The notes: a model not told the origin generated them from the sequence alone. Positions 15,682 through 27,491 are shown, counted from the first letter of the stretch. The stretch is 64,000 bases of DNA from Caulobacteraceae bacterium (GCA_030446805.1 JAUJMO010000001.1:1073241-1137240), one strand, 5' to 3'. A program made the numbers and translations.

Positions 15682-16185
15682 TCAGCCGCCGAATGCGTTC
15701 CGCAGCCGGTCCAGTTGCGACTGCACCGGGTTCTCCGCCTCGCCTTCCAGCGCGCTGAGATACATGCGCCGGTCCAGGTGCAGCACGCGCTCGTGCAGGC
15801 GGGCGGAGCGCTCCAGCAACTCCAGCAACCCATACGGCAGGGGTTCGCCGCCCTCCGCCGCCTCGGTCCGCGGCTGTTCCGGGCGAATGCGATAGCGGTC
15901 CTGCGCAGCCTCGTTCACCGCCATCTCGCCTTCCCGGACCGCGCGCTGGACCAGCAGCCAGGAGGCGATCTGCATCAGCCGGGTGGTCAACTTCATGCTC
16001 TCGCCGGCGTAGGCCAGGGCGGCGTTGCGCGACAGCAGCTTGCTTTCCTTGCGCCCGGCCCCGTCGAGATAGGCGGCGGTCTCCTCCACCAGCTGCATGC
16101 CTTCTGCAAAGGTGCGCTCGAACAATTCCGAGCGGGCGAAATCACGCAGGGCGGTCACGGCGGCTGGCGTGGAGGTGTCGTTCAT
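15682..16185 (-). CDS. rcdA: RcdA, ClpXP adaptor for CtrA degradation (DUF1465)
   Basis: 167 aa from the ATG at 16185. It contains FARSELFERTFAEGM, LVEETAAYLDGAGRKESKLL and MKLTTRLMQIASWLLVQRAV, which I recognise as the DUF1465/RcdA helical bundle. In Caulobacter, RcdA works with CpdR and PopA to bring CtrA and other substrates to polar ClpXP at the G1-S transition. A low-complexity acidic stretch (about 104-114) precedes the last helix pair. A DUF1192 gene lies 55 bp upstream on the same strand. Confidence 0.88.
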   Translation of the reverse strand: MNDTSTPAAVTALRDFARSELFERTFAEGMQLVEETAAYLDGAGRKESKLLSRNAALAYAGESMKLTTRLMQIASWLLVQRAVREGEMAVNEAAQDRYRIRPEQPRTEAAEGGEPLPYGLLELLERSARLHERVLHLDRRMYLSALEGEAENPVQSQLDRLRNAFGG

Positions 16186-16240
16186 ATGCGCCGTTCCCGC
16201 GAAAAGGCCCGAAGTTGCAAGGGGGGCGCCAGGGTCGGCC

Positions 16241-16444
16241 TCATTCCGAGCCGCCGAACAGGGCGTCGGCTGCAGCCCGCCCGCTCTGTTTCTTTCTGAT
16301 GGCGGCATCGGCGCGGGCGATCTCGGCCTCCAGCGCCTGTATCCGTTCGCGCAGCTCCTCGACCCCATAGAGCTCCAGGTCCTCGCGGGCGAGCTCGGTC
16401 AGGGCCTGGCCGCGGGCGCGGCGGACGGGGACGTCTTCGAACAT
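16241..16444 (-). CDS. DUF1192 family small coiled-coil protein
   Basis: 67 aa: MFEDVPVRRAR, then a Leu-rich block (LTELAREDLELYGVEELRER) and an AADALF end, matching DUF1192. It is a short helical protein of unknown function, conserved in Alphaproteobacteria. It precedes rcdA and is divergent from the quinone oxidoreductase gene. Confidence 0.8.
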   Translation of the reverse strand: MFEDVPVRRARGQALTELAREDLELYGVEELRERIQALEAEIARADAAIRKKQSGRAAADALFGGSE

Positions 16445-16514
16445 GGTCGGCCTCCCGGTTCACGGTTCGCGCAAGGGGGCCTATGTGCCGCACGAAAGCC
16501 GCCTGACGCAACCG

Positions 16515-17531
16515 ATGCCTCAGCCCGAACGGATCAAGCCCGAAGTGATGACGCCCGAACTGATGAAGAGTGTCGCCGTCCAGGGCGACGGGCGGTCTGC
16601 GGACTCCTTGGCGCTTGTGGACCGGGTCCGCCCGGAGCCCCGCGAAGGCGAGATCCTGGTTCGGGTGCGCGCGGCCGGCGTCAACCGTGCCGACGTGCTG
16701 CAAAGGCGTGGGCTGTATCCGCCCCCGCCCGGCGCGCCCGACACCCTGGGCTTGGAGGCCGCGGGCGAAGTGGCGAGCTTGGGCGAAGGCGTCAGGCGCT
16801 GGCGAGTCGGCGACCGAGTCGCGGTCCTGCTGGCCGGCGGGGGCTATGCGGAGTTCGTCAGCGTCGACGCGCGGCACGCCCTGCCCGTTCCGGACGGGTT
16901 GGGCTGGGCGGAGGCGGCGGCCCTGCCTGAGACGCTTTTCACCGTGTGGGCGAACGTGTTCGAAACCGGGGCGCTCCAGCCCGGCGAGACCCTGCTCGTG
17001 CACGGCGCGACCAGCGGGATAGGGGTCACGGCCATCCTCACCGCCCGGCTCTGGGGCGCGCGGGTGATCGGCACGGCCCGGGGCGCCGCCAAGGCGCAGG
17101 CCGCGCGGGCGCTGGGCGCGGACCTCGCGGTCGACAGCACGGCCGGCGATTGGCTGGAGCCCGTCCGCCAGGCCGGCGGGGCCGACGTGATCCTGGACAT
17201 GGTCGGCGGCGACTACGTCCAGCGGAACCTCCACGCGCTGAAGCCCGGCGGACGCTTGGTCAACATAGCCTATCAGGCGGGCGCCAGGGTGGAGCTCGAC
17301 CTCCGCCCGGTCATGGCCAAGCGACTCACCGTGACGGGGTCCACTCTGCGCGCGCGTCCCGCGGAGGAGAAGGCGCGACTGGCGGGAGCCGTGGAACGCC
17401 AGGTCTGGCCCTGGGTGCTGGACGGCCGCCTTCGCCTGCCCGTCGAGGCCTTCCCGCTGGCCGAAGCCGCCGCCGCCCAGGCCCGGATGGAAGGCGGCGA
17501 ACACCTCGGCAAGATCGTGCTGCTGGCGTGA
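16515..17531 (+). CDS. NAD(P)H quinone oxidoreductase, zinc-free MDR family (PIG3-like)
   Basis: 338 aa from the ATG at 16515; an ATG at 16548 is also possible. GroES-like fold with RVRAAGVNRADVLQRRG and LYPPPPGAPDTLGLEAAGEV near the N-terminus, then the nucleotide motif HGATSGIGVTAI. No structural or catalytic zinc cysteines are present, as in the QOR/PIG3 group. It probably reduces quinones with NADPH. The stop overlaps the next gene start. Confidence 0.88.
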   Translation: MPQPERIKPEVMTPELMKSVAVQGDGRSADSLALVDRVRPEPREGEILVRVRAAGVNRADVLQRRGLYPPPPGAPDTLGLEAAGEVASLGEGVRRWRVGDRVAVLLAGGGYAEFVSVDARHALPVPDGLGWAEAAALPETLFTVWANVFETGALQPGETLLVHGATSGIGVTAILTARLWGARVIGTARGAAKAQAARALGADLAVDSTAGDWLEPVRQAGGADVILDMVGGDYVQRNLHALKPGGRLVNIAYQAGARVELDLRPVMAKRLTVTGSTLRARPAEEKARLAGAVERQVWPWVLDGRLRLPVEAFPLAEAAAAQARMEGGEHLGKIVLLA

Positions 17532-18319
17532 GCGAGGTTCGGATCGGCTGCTCCGGCTGGCTTTACAAGCACTGGCGGGGCGACTTCTACCCGTCCGGCC
17601 TGAAGCAAAAGGACGAGCTCGCCTTCTACACCCAGCGGTTCGACACGGCCGAGATCAACGCCTCCTTCTATCGCATGCCGGGCGAAACGGCCGCGGCCGG
17701 CTGGCGCGGGCGCACCCCGGAAGGGTTCGTGTTCGCCTGGAAGGCTTGGCGCTACATCACCCACCTGAAGCGGCTGAAGGATCCGGAGGAGCCCGTCGGT
17801 TTCATGTTCAGCCGCACCGAAGGTCTGGGGCCCAAGCTCGGGCCCATCCTTTACCAGTTGCCGCCCGGCATGCAGCTCAACCGCGAACGTCTTGCGGCCT
17901 TTCTGGCGGTGCTGCCGCGAGGTCCTCGCCATGCCTTCGAATTCCGCCATCCGAGCTGGTACGAACCGACCGTGTTCGAGCTCCTGCGCGAGCACGACGC
18001 CTCGCTCGTGCTCTCCGACCACCACCACGCGCCCGCGCCTTGGGAGGCGACGGCGAGTTGGGTCTACCTCCGGGGCCATGGTCCCGGCGGCCGCTACTGG
18101 GGCGACTATCCGGAGGCGACGCTGCACGATTGGGCCGCCCGGATCGCGAACTGGAAGTCCGAGGGCCGGGACGTGTTTTGCTATTTCGACAACGACATCG
18201 GGGGCGCCGCGCCTCGCGACGCCCTGCGCTTGAAGGCGGTGTTGGCGGCTCAGGCGAGCTTGCGCCAAGGGAGTGATTTTACTATTTCAGTAACTTCTGA
18301 AATATCAGGTGCTACGTGA
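17528..18319 (+). CDS. DUF72 family protein
   Basis: 263 aa from a GTG overlapping the previous stop (GTGA). VRIGCSGWLYKHWRGDFYP and FDTAEINASFYRMP are the DUF72 opening, and FEFRHPSWY and YFDNDIGG are later signatures of this TIM-barrel-like family of unknown function. The last 15 or so residues are encoded by markedly AT-rich DNA that also holds the operator-like palindrome of the next gene, so the tail is probably shaped by regulation rather than protein function. Confidence 0.85.
   Translation: MSEVRIGCSGWLYKHWRGDFYPSGLKQKDELAFYTQRFDTAEINASFYRMPGETAAAGWRGRTPEGFVFAWKAWRYITHLKRLKDPEEPVGFMFSRTEGLGPKLGPILYQLPPGMQLNRERLAAFLAVLPRGPRHAFEFRHPSWYEPTVFELLREHDASLVLSDHHHAPAPWEATASWVYLRGHGPGGRYWGDYPEATLHDWAARIANWKSEGRDVFCYFDNDIGGAAPRDALRLKAVLAAQASLRQGSDFTISVTSEISGAT
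18283..18304. promoter_or_regulatory. 22-bp operator-like inverted repeat before the GbsR-type regulator
   Basis: Perfect arms TATTTCAG and CTGAAATA flank TAACTT. It lies inside the 3' end of the DUF72 gene and ends 11 bp before the regulator's GTG. The AT-rich patch stands out in a very GC-rich region. Inferred use: binding site for the regulator, controlling itself and cydAB. Confidence 0.6.
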
Positions 18320-18879
18320 ATCTCCCTCCCCTCATCCAGGCCTTCGTCCTACATTTCGGCGAGATGGGCGGGCGCTGGGGCGTGAACCGGACGGTGGGCC
18401 AGATCTACGCCCTGCTGTTCGTTTCCGACCAGCCGCTCAATGCTGAGCAGATCACCGAAGCCCTGGGCGTGTCCCGGTCCAACACCTCCATGGGCCTCAA
18501 GGAGCTGGAGTCCTGGCGGCTGGTGCGCAAGCGCCACCTGCCCGGCGATCGGCGCGACTACTTCTCCACGCCAGAGGACGTGTGGGAGATCCTGCGCATC
18601 CTGGCCGAGGAGCGGCGGCGGCGGGAGGTCGACCCAACCCTGACCATGTTGCGCGATGTGCTGATGGAGACCCCGGTCAGCCCCGAGGAGCAGCATGCGC
18701 AAGGCCGCATGAGCGAGTTGCTGCATCAGATCGAGCTGCTCACCGCCTGGGCGGACGACGTCCAGCGCCTGCCCAACGAGGAACTGCTTCAGCTGCTCAA
18801 GATGGGCGCGGCGGTGTCCCGGCTGCTCGAGTTCAAGGGCCGCATTCCCGTGATCGGCGGGCGGCGGAAGGAGGGGTGA
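18316..18879 (+). CDS. GbsR/MarR-family transcription regulator
   Basis: 187 aa with a GTG start overlapping the DUF72 stop. The winged helix (about 30-95) contains LNAEQITEALGVSRSNTSMG and LRKLxxW-like ELESWRLVRKRHLPGDRRDY, the GbsR-type MarR pattern. The C-terminal half is helical. It lies 2 bp before cydA with an inverted repeat upstream, so it likely controls the oxidase operon in response to a respiratory or nitrogen-oxide signal; the signal is unknown. Confidence 0.85.
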   Translation: MNLPPLIQAFVLHFGEMGGRWGVNRTVGQIYALLFVSDQPLNAEQITEALGVSRSNTSMGLKELESWRLVRKRHLPGDRRDYFSTPEDVWEILRILAEERRRREVDPTLTMLRDVLMETPVSPEEQHAQGRMSELLHQIELLTAWADDVQRLPNEELLQLLKMGAAVSRLLEFKGRIPVIGGRRKEG

Positions 18880-18881
18880 GC

Positions 18882-20285
18882 ATGGACTTCGACGCGCTCC
18901 TGCTGGGCCGGATCCAGTTCGGCTTCACCATCGCCTTTCACATCCTGTTCCCCGCCTTCACGATCGGCCTGGCGAGCTATCTGGCCGTGCTGGAAGGGCT
19001 TTGGCTGTTCACCAAACGGGACCTGTTCAAGCGCCTCTACCTGTTCTGGGTGAAGGTGTTCGCCATCAGCTTCGGCATGGGCGTCGTGTCCGGCATCGTG
19101 ATGAGCTACCAGCTCGGCACCAATTGGAGCGAGTTCATGCGGGTCACCGGCAATGTGCTGGGGCCCCTGTTCGCGCTGGAGGTCCTAACCGCCTTCTTCC
19201 TGGAGGCCTCCTTCCTGGGCGTCATGCTGTTCGGCTGGAAAAAGGTCGGGCCGCGGCTCCACTTCCTGGCCACCGTCATGGTGGCGATCGGAACGGCGAC
19301 CAGCACCTTCTGGATCATCTCGGCCAACAGTTGGATGCAGACGCCCGACGGCTTCGCGGCCGCGGCCGACGGTCGGCTGGTGGCCACCGACTGGCTGCGG
19401 GTGATCTTCAACCCGTCCTTTCCGGCGCGTCTCACGCACATGGTCAGCGCCGCCTACCTCACCACCGCGCTCGTGGTGGGCGGCGCCTCGGCCTATCAAC
19501 TGCTCAAACGCCGCGACCACGCCGAATCCCGCATGGCCCTCAAGATGGCGGTGGGCATGTTCGCGCTGCTGGCGCCGGCTCAGCTCGTGATCGGCCACTG
19601 GTCGGGCGAGGTCGTGGGTCACCACCAGCCGCTCAAGCGCGCCGCCATCGAGGGCTATTGGGAGACGCGCGCGGACCAGCCGCTGCACCTGGTCGGCGTT
19701 CCCGACCGCGAGGCGGGCCGCAACCACTTCCAGGTCAGCGTGCCGGGCGTGGGCAACATCATCCAGGGCCTGCCCAAGGAAGAGGTGATCCGGGGCCTGG
19801 ACAGCTTTCCGCGCCAGGACTGGCCCGTGGTCTTCCTGGTCTTCTGGAGCTTCCGCTTCATGGTGGGCCTGGGCCTGCTCATGATCGGACTGGGCGCCTG
19901 GGGCGCCGTGCAATGGGCGCGCGGCCGGCTGGAAAGCGACCGCTGGTTCCTGCGCGCGGCCGTGTCCATGAGCCCCGCCGGCTTCCTGGCCGTGCTGTTC
20001 GGCTGGATCACCGCCGAGGTGGGTCGCCAGCCCTATGTCGCCTACGGCGTGTTGCGCACCGCCGACGCGGCCTCGCCGCTGGTGGCGGGCCAGGTCGGGG
20101 CCTCGCTGATGGCCTTTATGGTGATCTATGCGATCGTTTTCACGGCCGGAGCTCTGTTCATCTTCCGTCTGCTGCACGAGGGGCCGGAATCCGTTGCCGG
20201 CTCGGAAGCGCCCTATGTGCAGCGCGCTCCCGGCTGGACCATGGGTGCGGCGCCGCAGGCCGAGGCCGAAGGACCGGTGAGCTGA
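18882..20285 (+). CDS. cydA: cytochrome bd-type ubiquinol oxidase subunit I (CioA-like)
   Basis: 467 aa, about nine membrane helices. GRIQFGFTIAFHILFPAFTI carries the conserved N-terminal histidine heme ligand, and GW.xAEVGRQP is present as WITAEVGRQPYVAYG. The protein is short with a compact Q-loop, so it is nearer to the cyanide-insensitive CioA type than to E. coli CydA (about 522 aa). It oxidises quinol and reduces oxygen. The stop overlaps cydB (ATGA). Confidence 0.93.
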   Translation: MDFDALLLGRIQFGFTIAFHILFPAFTIGLASYLAVLEGLWLFTKRDLFKRLYLFWVKVFAISFGMGVVSGIVMSYQLGTNWSEFMRVTGNVLGPLFALEVLTAFFLEASFLGVMLFGWKKVGPRLHFLATVMVAIGTATSTFWIISANSWMQTPDGFAAAADGRLVATDWLRVIFNPSFPARLTHMVSAAYLTTALVVGGASAYQLLKRRDHAESRMALKMAVGMFALLAPAQLVIGHWSGEVVGHHQPLKRAAIEGYWETRADQPLHLVGVPDREAGRNHFQVSVPGVGNIIQGLPKEEVIRGLDSFPRQDWPVVFLVFWSFRFMVGLGLLMIGLGAWGAVQWARGRLESDRWFLRAAVSMSPAGFLAVLFGWITAEVGRQPYVAYGVLRTADAASPLVAGQVGASLMAFMVIYAIVFTAGALFIFRLLHEGPESVAGSEAPYVQRAPGWTMGAAPQAEAEGPVS

Positions 20286-21397
20286 TGGGCCTGGACCTGC
20301 CTCTCTTCTTCGTGGGCGTGATCGCGCTCTCCGTGCTGCTCTATGTGGTGCTGGACGGCTTCGATCTGGGGGTGGGCATCCTGTTCCCGTTTGCGCGCAA
20401 TGCGCAGGACCGCGACGTGATGATGAACACGGTAGCGCCGGTCTGGGACGGCAACGAGACCTGGCTGGTGCTGGGCGGCAATGTGCTGTTGGCGGCCTTT
20501 CCGTTGGCCTTCGCCGTGCTCATGCCGGCGCTCTATCTGCCGATCCTGATCATGCTGGTGGCGCTCATCCTTCGCGGCGTGGCCTTCGAGTTCCGCTTCC
20601 GCGCCCGGGTGCGCGGGCGGGCGCTGTGGACGGCCATGTTCTCGCTCGGGTCCTTGCTGACGGCCTTTGCGCAGGGCTTGATCCTGGGCGGGTTCATCCA
20701 GGGCGTGGAGGTGGTGAACGGTCGGTTCGCGGGCGAGCCGTTCGATTGGCTGACCCCTTACACCCTCCTGGTCGCGGTGGGCGTGGTGGCCGGCTACGCG
20801 CTCCTGGGCGCCTGCTGGATCGTGCTCAAGACCGAGGACGAATTGCACGGCGACGCCCGCAGATGGGCCTGGATCAGCGGCGGGCTGGTGATGGCTTCCC
20901 TGGGCGCCGTCAGCCTGGCCACTGTGCTGGTCCACCCTCGGGTCGCGTCGCGATGGGGGCTGCCGGGCTTTTTGGCCGACAACGAAGCGGCGGGCCCGGA
21001 CGGGCCGGTCGCCACGGCCGCCGAAGCGGTGGGAGAGCTTGCGGCCGCCCCGGACAGGGCGGTGGACCTGACCCAGCTCCTGCCCTTGCTGGCGATCCCC
21101 GCGCTGGGCCTCGCCGGGTTCGCCCTGCTCGCCTGGGGACTTCGCCGCAAGGCGCACCGCCTGCCCTTCCTCGGCGCCATGCTGATCTTTCTGTCCGGCT
21201 ACATCGGACTGGCGGTGTCCTTCACACCTTTCATCGCCCCCTACGGCCTCACCTATCAACAAGCCGCCGCGGCCCCCAACACGCTCAGCTTCATGCTGGT
21301 GGTGGTGAGCGTGCTGTTGCCTTTGATCCTGGGCTACACGGCCTGGGTCTACTTCGTCTTCCGCGGCAAGGTGCGTCCCGATGCCGGCTATCATTGA
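20285..21397 (+). CDS. cydB: cytochrome bd-type ubiquinol oxidase subunit II (CioB-like)
   Basis: 370 aa, about eight or nine helices. The family opening is VLYVVLDGFDLGVGILFPF, followed by APVWDGNETWLVLGG, both diagnostic of CydB. It pairs with CydA in the inner membrane. The start ATG overlaps the cydA stop, and the 3' end overlaps the DUF2474 gene by 17 bp. Confidence 0.95.
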   Translation: MGLDLPLFFVGVIALSVLLYVVLDGFDLGVGILFPFARNAQDRDVMMNTVAPVWDGNETWLVLGGNVLLAAFPLAFAVLMPALYLPILIMLVALILRGVAFEFRFRARVRGRALWTAMFSLGSLLTAFAQGLILGGFIQGVEVVNGRFAGEPFDWLTPYTLLVAVGVVAGYALLGACWIVLKTEDELHGDARRWAWISGGLVMASLGAVSLATVLVHPRVASRWGLPGFLADNEAAGPDGPVATAAEAVGELAAAPDRAVDLTQLLPLLAIPALGLAGFALLAWGLRRKAHRLPFLGAMLIFLSGYIGLAVSFTPFIAPYGLTYQQAAAAPNTLSFMLVVVSVLLPLILGYTAWVYFVFRGKVRPDAGYH

Positions 21398-21530
21398 GGG
21401 CCCGCCCGAACCCGGGGAGCCGACCCCGCCGCTCTGGCGACGGTTGTTCTGGTTCGTGGCCATCGCGCTGGCGAGCACAGGCGCGGTGGCCACGGTCGCC
21501 TACGCGCTCCGGGCCATGATCATCCCCTGA
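21381..21530 (+). CDS. DUF2474-type small subunit of the bd/CIO oxidase
   Basis: 49 aa: a Pro-rich start (EGPPEPGEPTPPLWRRLFW), one transmembrane helix (FVAIALASTGAVATVAYAL) and a short basic end. Position after cydAB, size and the PLWRRLxWF motif fit DUF2474, a companion of CIO-type oxidases analogous to CydX. It overlaps the cydB end by 17 bp. Confidence 0.75.
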   Translation: MPAIIEGPPEPGEPTPPLWRRLFWFVAIALASTGAVATVAYALRAMIIP

Positions 21531-21572
21531 GCGCCTTGCCTGAACCGCCCCGCCCCGCTACCTCCCCGCGGC

Positions 21573-22142
21573 ATGCCCAAGATCAATGGAAACACCATCA
21601 AGCCCGGCAACGTCCTGCAGCACGAGGGCGGGCTGTGGGTCGCGGTCAAGGCCGACCACGTCAAGCCCGGCAAGGGCGGCGCCTTTGCGCAGGTGGAGCT
21701 CAAGAACCTCATTGACGGCCGCAAGCTGAACACCCGGTTCCGCTCTGAGGACAAGGTCGACCGCGTGACGCTCGAGCAGCGCGACCACCAGTTCCTGTAC
21801 GAACAGGGCGACGCCCTCGTATTCATGAACCAGGAGGACTACAGCCAGATCGAGCTGCAAAAGGATTGGGTCGGCGAAGACCAGGTCCGCTTCCTGCAGG
21901 ACGGAATGGTGGTTTCCGTCGAATTCCACGAAGAGCGTCCGATCTCGATCTCCCTGCCCGAACAGGTCGTGCTGGAGGTGACCGAGACTGAGCCCACCGT
22001 GAAGGGCCAGACCGCGTCGTCATCCTACAAGCCCGCCACCGCTTCCAATGGGATGCGGATCATGATCCCGCCCTTCATGGGCGCGGGAGAACGTATCCTG
22101 GTCTCCACTGAAACCGGCGAATACGTCCGCCGCGCCGACTGA
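21573..22142 (+). CDS. efp: elongation factor P
   Basis: 189 aa with three beta-barrel domains. The site for lysine modification is K34 in KPGKGGAF, at the same position as in E. coli, and the C-terminal [20 protein letters not shown] and EY are typical. EF-P relieves ribosome stalling at polyproline. The suhB-like gene starts 2 bp after it. EpmA/EpmB modifiers are not in this window. Confidence 0.97.
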   Translation: MPKINGNTIKPGNVLQHEGGLWVAVKADHVKPGKGGAFAQVELKNLIDGRKLNTRFRSEDKVDRVTLEQRDHQFLYEQGDALVFMNQEDYSQIELQKDWVGEDQVRFLQDGMVVSVEFHEERPISISLPEQVVLEVTETEPTVKGQTASSSYKPATASNGMRIMIPPFMGAGERILVSTETGEYVRRAD

Positions 22143-22144
22143 GC

Positions 22145-22945
22145 GTGGCCACTCCTTCCGCCACCGTCAAAGTCATGATCGACGCCGCCCGCAAGGCGGC
22201 GCGCGGGCTGCTGCGCGACTTCGGCGAGGTGTCGCAGCTGCAAGTCTCCAAGAAGGGCCCGGCCGACTTCGTGAGCCGGGCGGACGTCCAGGCCGAGCAA
22301 GTCCTCTTCGACGAGCTCAACAAGAGTCGCCCCGGTTACGGCTTCCTCATGGAGGAGCGCGGACTGGTCGAGGGGTCGGACAAGACTCACACCTGGATCA
22401 TCGACCCGCTCGACGGCACCACCAACTACCTCCACGGCATCCCGCACTGGGCCATCAACATCGCTCTCGAACGTACGGGGGCGGGCGTCGTCGCCGCGGT
22501 GACCTACAACCCCGCCGCCGACGAGCTGTTCTGGGCGGAAAAGGGCAAGGGTGCTTTCCTCAACAACGAACGCCGCCTGCGCGTGGCTGCCCGCCGCAAC
22601 CTCGACGACGCCCTGCTGGCCACCGGCATCCCCTTTGCGGGTCGCCCCGGGCACGCGCAGTTCCTCAAGGAGCTGCACCAGATGACGGCGCGGGTGGCCG
22701 GCGTGCGCCGCTTCGGGGCCGCGGCCCTGGACATGGCGGGCGTGGCGGCCGGGCGCTACGACGCCTATTGGGAACGCGGCGTGCGGCCCTGGGACATCGC
22801 CGCGGGCCTGCTGCTGATCACCGAGTCCGGCGGCGCCGTCACCACCGCTGACGGAGACGGCGACCCGCTCAAGGCCGGAACGGTGCTGGCCTCCAATCTC
22901 GACCTCCATCCCGTGGTGCTGGAGCGGCTGCGGGCCGCCGCCTGA
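22145..22945 (+). CDS. suhB: inositol monophosphatase family protein (SuhB-like)
   Basis: 266 aa with a GTG start 2 bp after efp. Metal sites appear as the EERG glutamate (about 74), the DPLDGTTNYLHG motif (about 88-99) and the C-terminal WDIAAG motif. The family dephosphorylates inositol phosphate and related sugars; SuhB also has roles in RNA processing in some bacteria. The efp-suhB pairing recurs in Alphaproteobacteria as I recall it. Confidence 0.9.
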   Translation: MATPSATVKVMIDAARKAARGLLRDFGEVSQLQVSKKGPADFVSRADVQAEQVLFDELNKSRPGYGFLMEERGLVEGSDKTHTWIIDPLDGTTNYLHGIPHWAINIALERTGAGVVAAVTYNPAADELFWAEKGKGAFLNNERRLRVAARRNLDDALLATGIPFAGRPGHAQFLKELHQMTARVAGVRRFGAAALDMAGVAAGRYDAYWERGVRPWDIAAGLLLITESGGAVTTADGDGDPLKAGTVLASNLDLHPVVLERLRAAA

Positions 22946-22963
22946 CCGGGCCGCGGTGCGCGG

Positions 22964-23548
22964 GTGGGGACCTTTCTCTCTCTGACCTGCGCCGGCGCGG
23001 TGTTCGCGCTCGCCCTGTGGCTGCAGGAGATCACCCGGCGCTGGAGCGATCCGGTCGGCTTTCTGATCCCCGCGGCTTCCGTCGCCGCCGTCTGGGCGGT
23101 GAACAGCTGGGAGGCGCGCGACGAGCTCCGCCGTCCGAACGCCCTGATCCTGTCGGCCTTTTTCGGCGTGCTGGCGCCGGGGCTGTTTTTGGGTCTGCTG
23201 GACGGTTTGCGCGACCCCAGCGTGCTCAAGTTCCTGTCCGAACTCGTTGGCGCCTTTGCGCGCACCTTCGCCATATTAGGGCGGATCGGCTGGGTTCTGC
23301 TGCCGGTGCTCTACGCCGGCGCGACGCTCTGCCGACGCAAGCACCGCATTCGGCCGCGCACCGACATCTGGTTCTGGACCCTGACCACTGCGGTCGGCGC
23401 TTGGGTCTGGCTCCGCCCGGAGGAGAGCCTTTTCGCCCAGCCCGTCCGCACGGCGAGCGACCACCTGTGGACCCTGGCAGCCGGAATGGTCACGGGCGCT
23501 CTGCTGGGCTGGCGCTTCGCCCAAACAGGCTATCCGCCTGTCCGGTGA
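22964..23548 (+). CDS. integral membrane protein of unknown function
   Basis: 194 aa with a GTG start. About five hydrophobic segments: 3-22, 32-48, 64-80, 104-124 and 138-150. No catalytic motif or family is recognised. Several Trp and Arg sit at helix ends, as in a simple inner-membrane protein. It follows suhB by 18 bp and precedes the aminotransferase. Confidence 0.65.
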   Translation: MGTFLSLTCAGAVFALALWLQEITRRWSDPVGFLIPAASVAAVWAVNSWEARDELRRPNALILSAFFGVLAPGLFLGLLDGLRDPSVLKFLSELVGAFARTFAILGRIGWVLLPVLYAGATLCRRKHRIRPRTDIWFWTLTTAVGAWVWLRPEESLFAQPVRTASDHLWTLAAGMVTGALLGWRFAQTGYPPVR

Positions 23549-23580
23549 GTCCGGTGGACAGCCGGCGTCCGGCTCCATAG

Positions 23581-25889
<2,309 letters not shown>

Positions 25890-26380
25890 GCGTCCCTGCG
25901 CCGATCACGATCCAGCCGGTCTGCGTCAGCCGCTCCCACCAGGGCTGGACCTCTGCATAGGACGGCAGGTCGGCCCCCGGCCGGGCGAAGAACAACCAGG
26001 CCCCAACCATGAAGATGAACGACGCCAAGACGACGGTCAGCGTCCGCACCAGCGAGTTCCGCTGAATGGCCAACAGCAGCTGCAGCCCGATGACGCCCAA
26101 TCCGACCCCGATGGCGATCACCCAGCGCCAGGTTTGATCATCCACCGCGCGGAAGCTCTGGACGGCCAGGGTCAGTGGGGCCAGCAGGAAGGGCCCGAAC
26201 ATGATCAGCAGCCCGGCCAGTATGGCCAGTCCACCCAATCCTCGACCCAGGGCCTTGCCCGCGACCGCCGAACGACGAGGGGGATGCGGATGGTCGGTCG
26301 TCGCCGCTCCTGCGTCGCTATGGTCGACCATGCCCGCGCTCCCCTGCTCCAAGCCGCAGGGCTGCTCGGGTTTGACCCCG

Positions 26381-27409
26381 TCAGGCCGCGCGGCTGACCG
26401 CGAAATCAGCGAGCGCCCCCAGCGCCGCTCGCCACTCGCCCGGGGTGAACGCGCCGAGCGCGGTTTTGGCTGCGCCGGCGTAATCGGCCGCAAGGTTCAG
26501 CGTGTCCCGGAGCGCGCCAGTGGAGGCGACCAGCTCACGGGCGCGGCGGAAGTCGCCCTCCGCCTGCTCCGTCCCGCCGAGCGCGCGCTCCCAGAAGGCC
26601 GTCTCGGCTTCGCCTGCGCGGGCCACCGCAAGCAGCAGCGGCAGCGTCGCCTTGCCTTCGCGGAAGTCGTCGCCGGTGTTCTTGCCCAGCGCCTCGGAGC
26701 TGCCGGCGTAGTCGAGCGCATCGTCGGCCAGCTGAAAGGCCAGCCCCAGGTTCAGGCCGTAGCTGCGCAAGGCGGTGATCTGCCGCTCCGACCCGCCTGC
26801 GGCCACCCCGCCCGACTCGGCGGCCGCGGCGAACAGTTCGGCCGTCTTGGCAGTGATGATCTCGAGGTAGGTCTCCTGGGCCAGGCGGAGGTCGTGGGCG
26901 CGCGTCAGCTGCAGCACCTCGCCTTCGGCGATCACACGGCTGGCCCCCGCCAGGATCCTGAGCGCCCGCATCGAACCGGTCTCGACCATCAACTCGAAGG
27001 CGCGCGCGAACAGGAAGTCGCCCACCAGGACGGAGGACGGCGCGCCCCAGATCAGATGAGCGGCGACCTTGCCCCGGCGCAGGCGCGAGCTGTCCACCAC
27101 ATCGTCGTGCAACAGGGTGGCGGTGTGGATGAACTCGACCGAGGCGGCGAGCTTGTGCGCGGTTTCCCCCGCACCTCGTCCTTCTCGTGCAAGCCGGGCT
27201 GCCGCCACCGTCAGCAGCGGCCGGAGCCGTTTCCCGCCCGCCGCGATCAGGTGATCGGCCAGGGCGGGGATCACCGCGACCGGGCTCTCCATGCGCGCGC
27301 GGATGAAGGCGTCCACCGCCTTCATGTCCGCAGAGGCCAGGCGCAAGAGGTCGTCGATGGACGGCCCGGAGGCGGAGTGGGAGGCGCTGGCGACGGCGGT
27401 GGCGCTCAA
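26381..27409 (-). CDS. ispB: polyprenyl diphosphate synthase (octaprenyl type)
   Basis: 342 aa from a TTG at 27409 with a GAGGAG Shine-Dalgarno 6 nt upstream. The first Asp-rich motif is LLHDDVVD (about 100-106) and the second is FQLADDALDY. GGKRLRP near 58-64 binds the allylic diphosphate. The family makes the C40-C50 side chain of ubiquinone. It is divergent from the TrmN6-like gene, 82 bp apart. Confidence 0.9.
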   Translation of the reverse strand: MSATAVASASHSASGPSIDDLLRLASADMKAVDAFIRARMESPVAVIPALADHLIAAGGKRLRPLLTVAAARLAREGRGAGETAHKLAASVEFIHTATLLHDDVVDSSRLRRGKVAAHLIWGAPSSVLVGDFLFARAFELMVETGSMRALRILAGASRVIAEGEVLQLTRAHDLRLAQETYLEIITAKTAELFAAAAESGGVAAGGSERQITALRSYGLNLGLAFQLADDALDYAGSSEALGKNTGDDFREGKATLPLLLAVARAGEAETAFWERALGGTEQAEGDFRRARELVASTGALRDTLNLAADYAGAAKTALGAFTPGEWRAALGALADFAVSRAA

Positions 27410-27491
27410 GAAGGCTCCTCGGAGTGGTCGCCGAACCGCCCGAAGCCCGGCGACTGCCGGCTCTGGCGCGCCTCTGCACACCCGGGGCACA

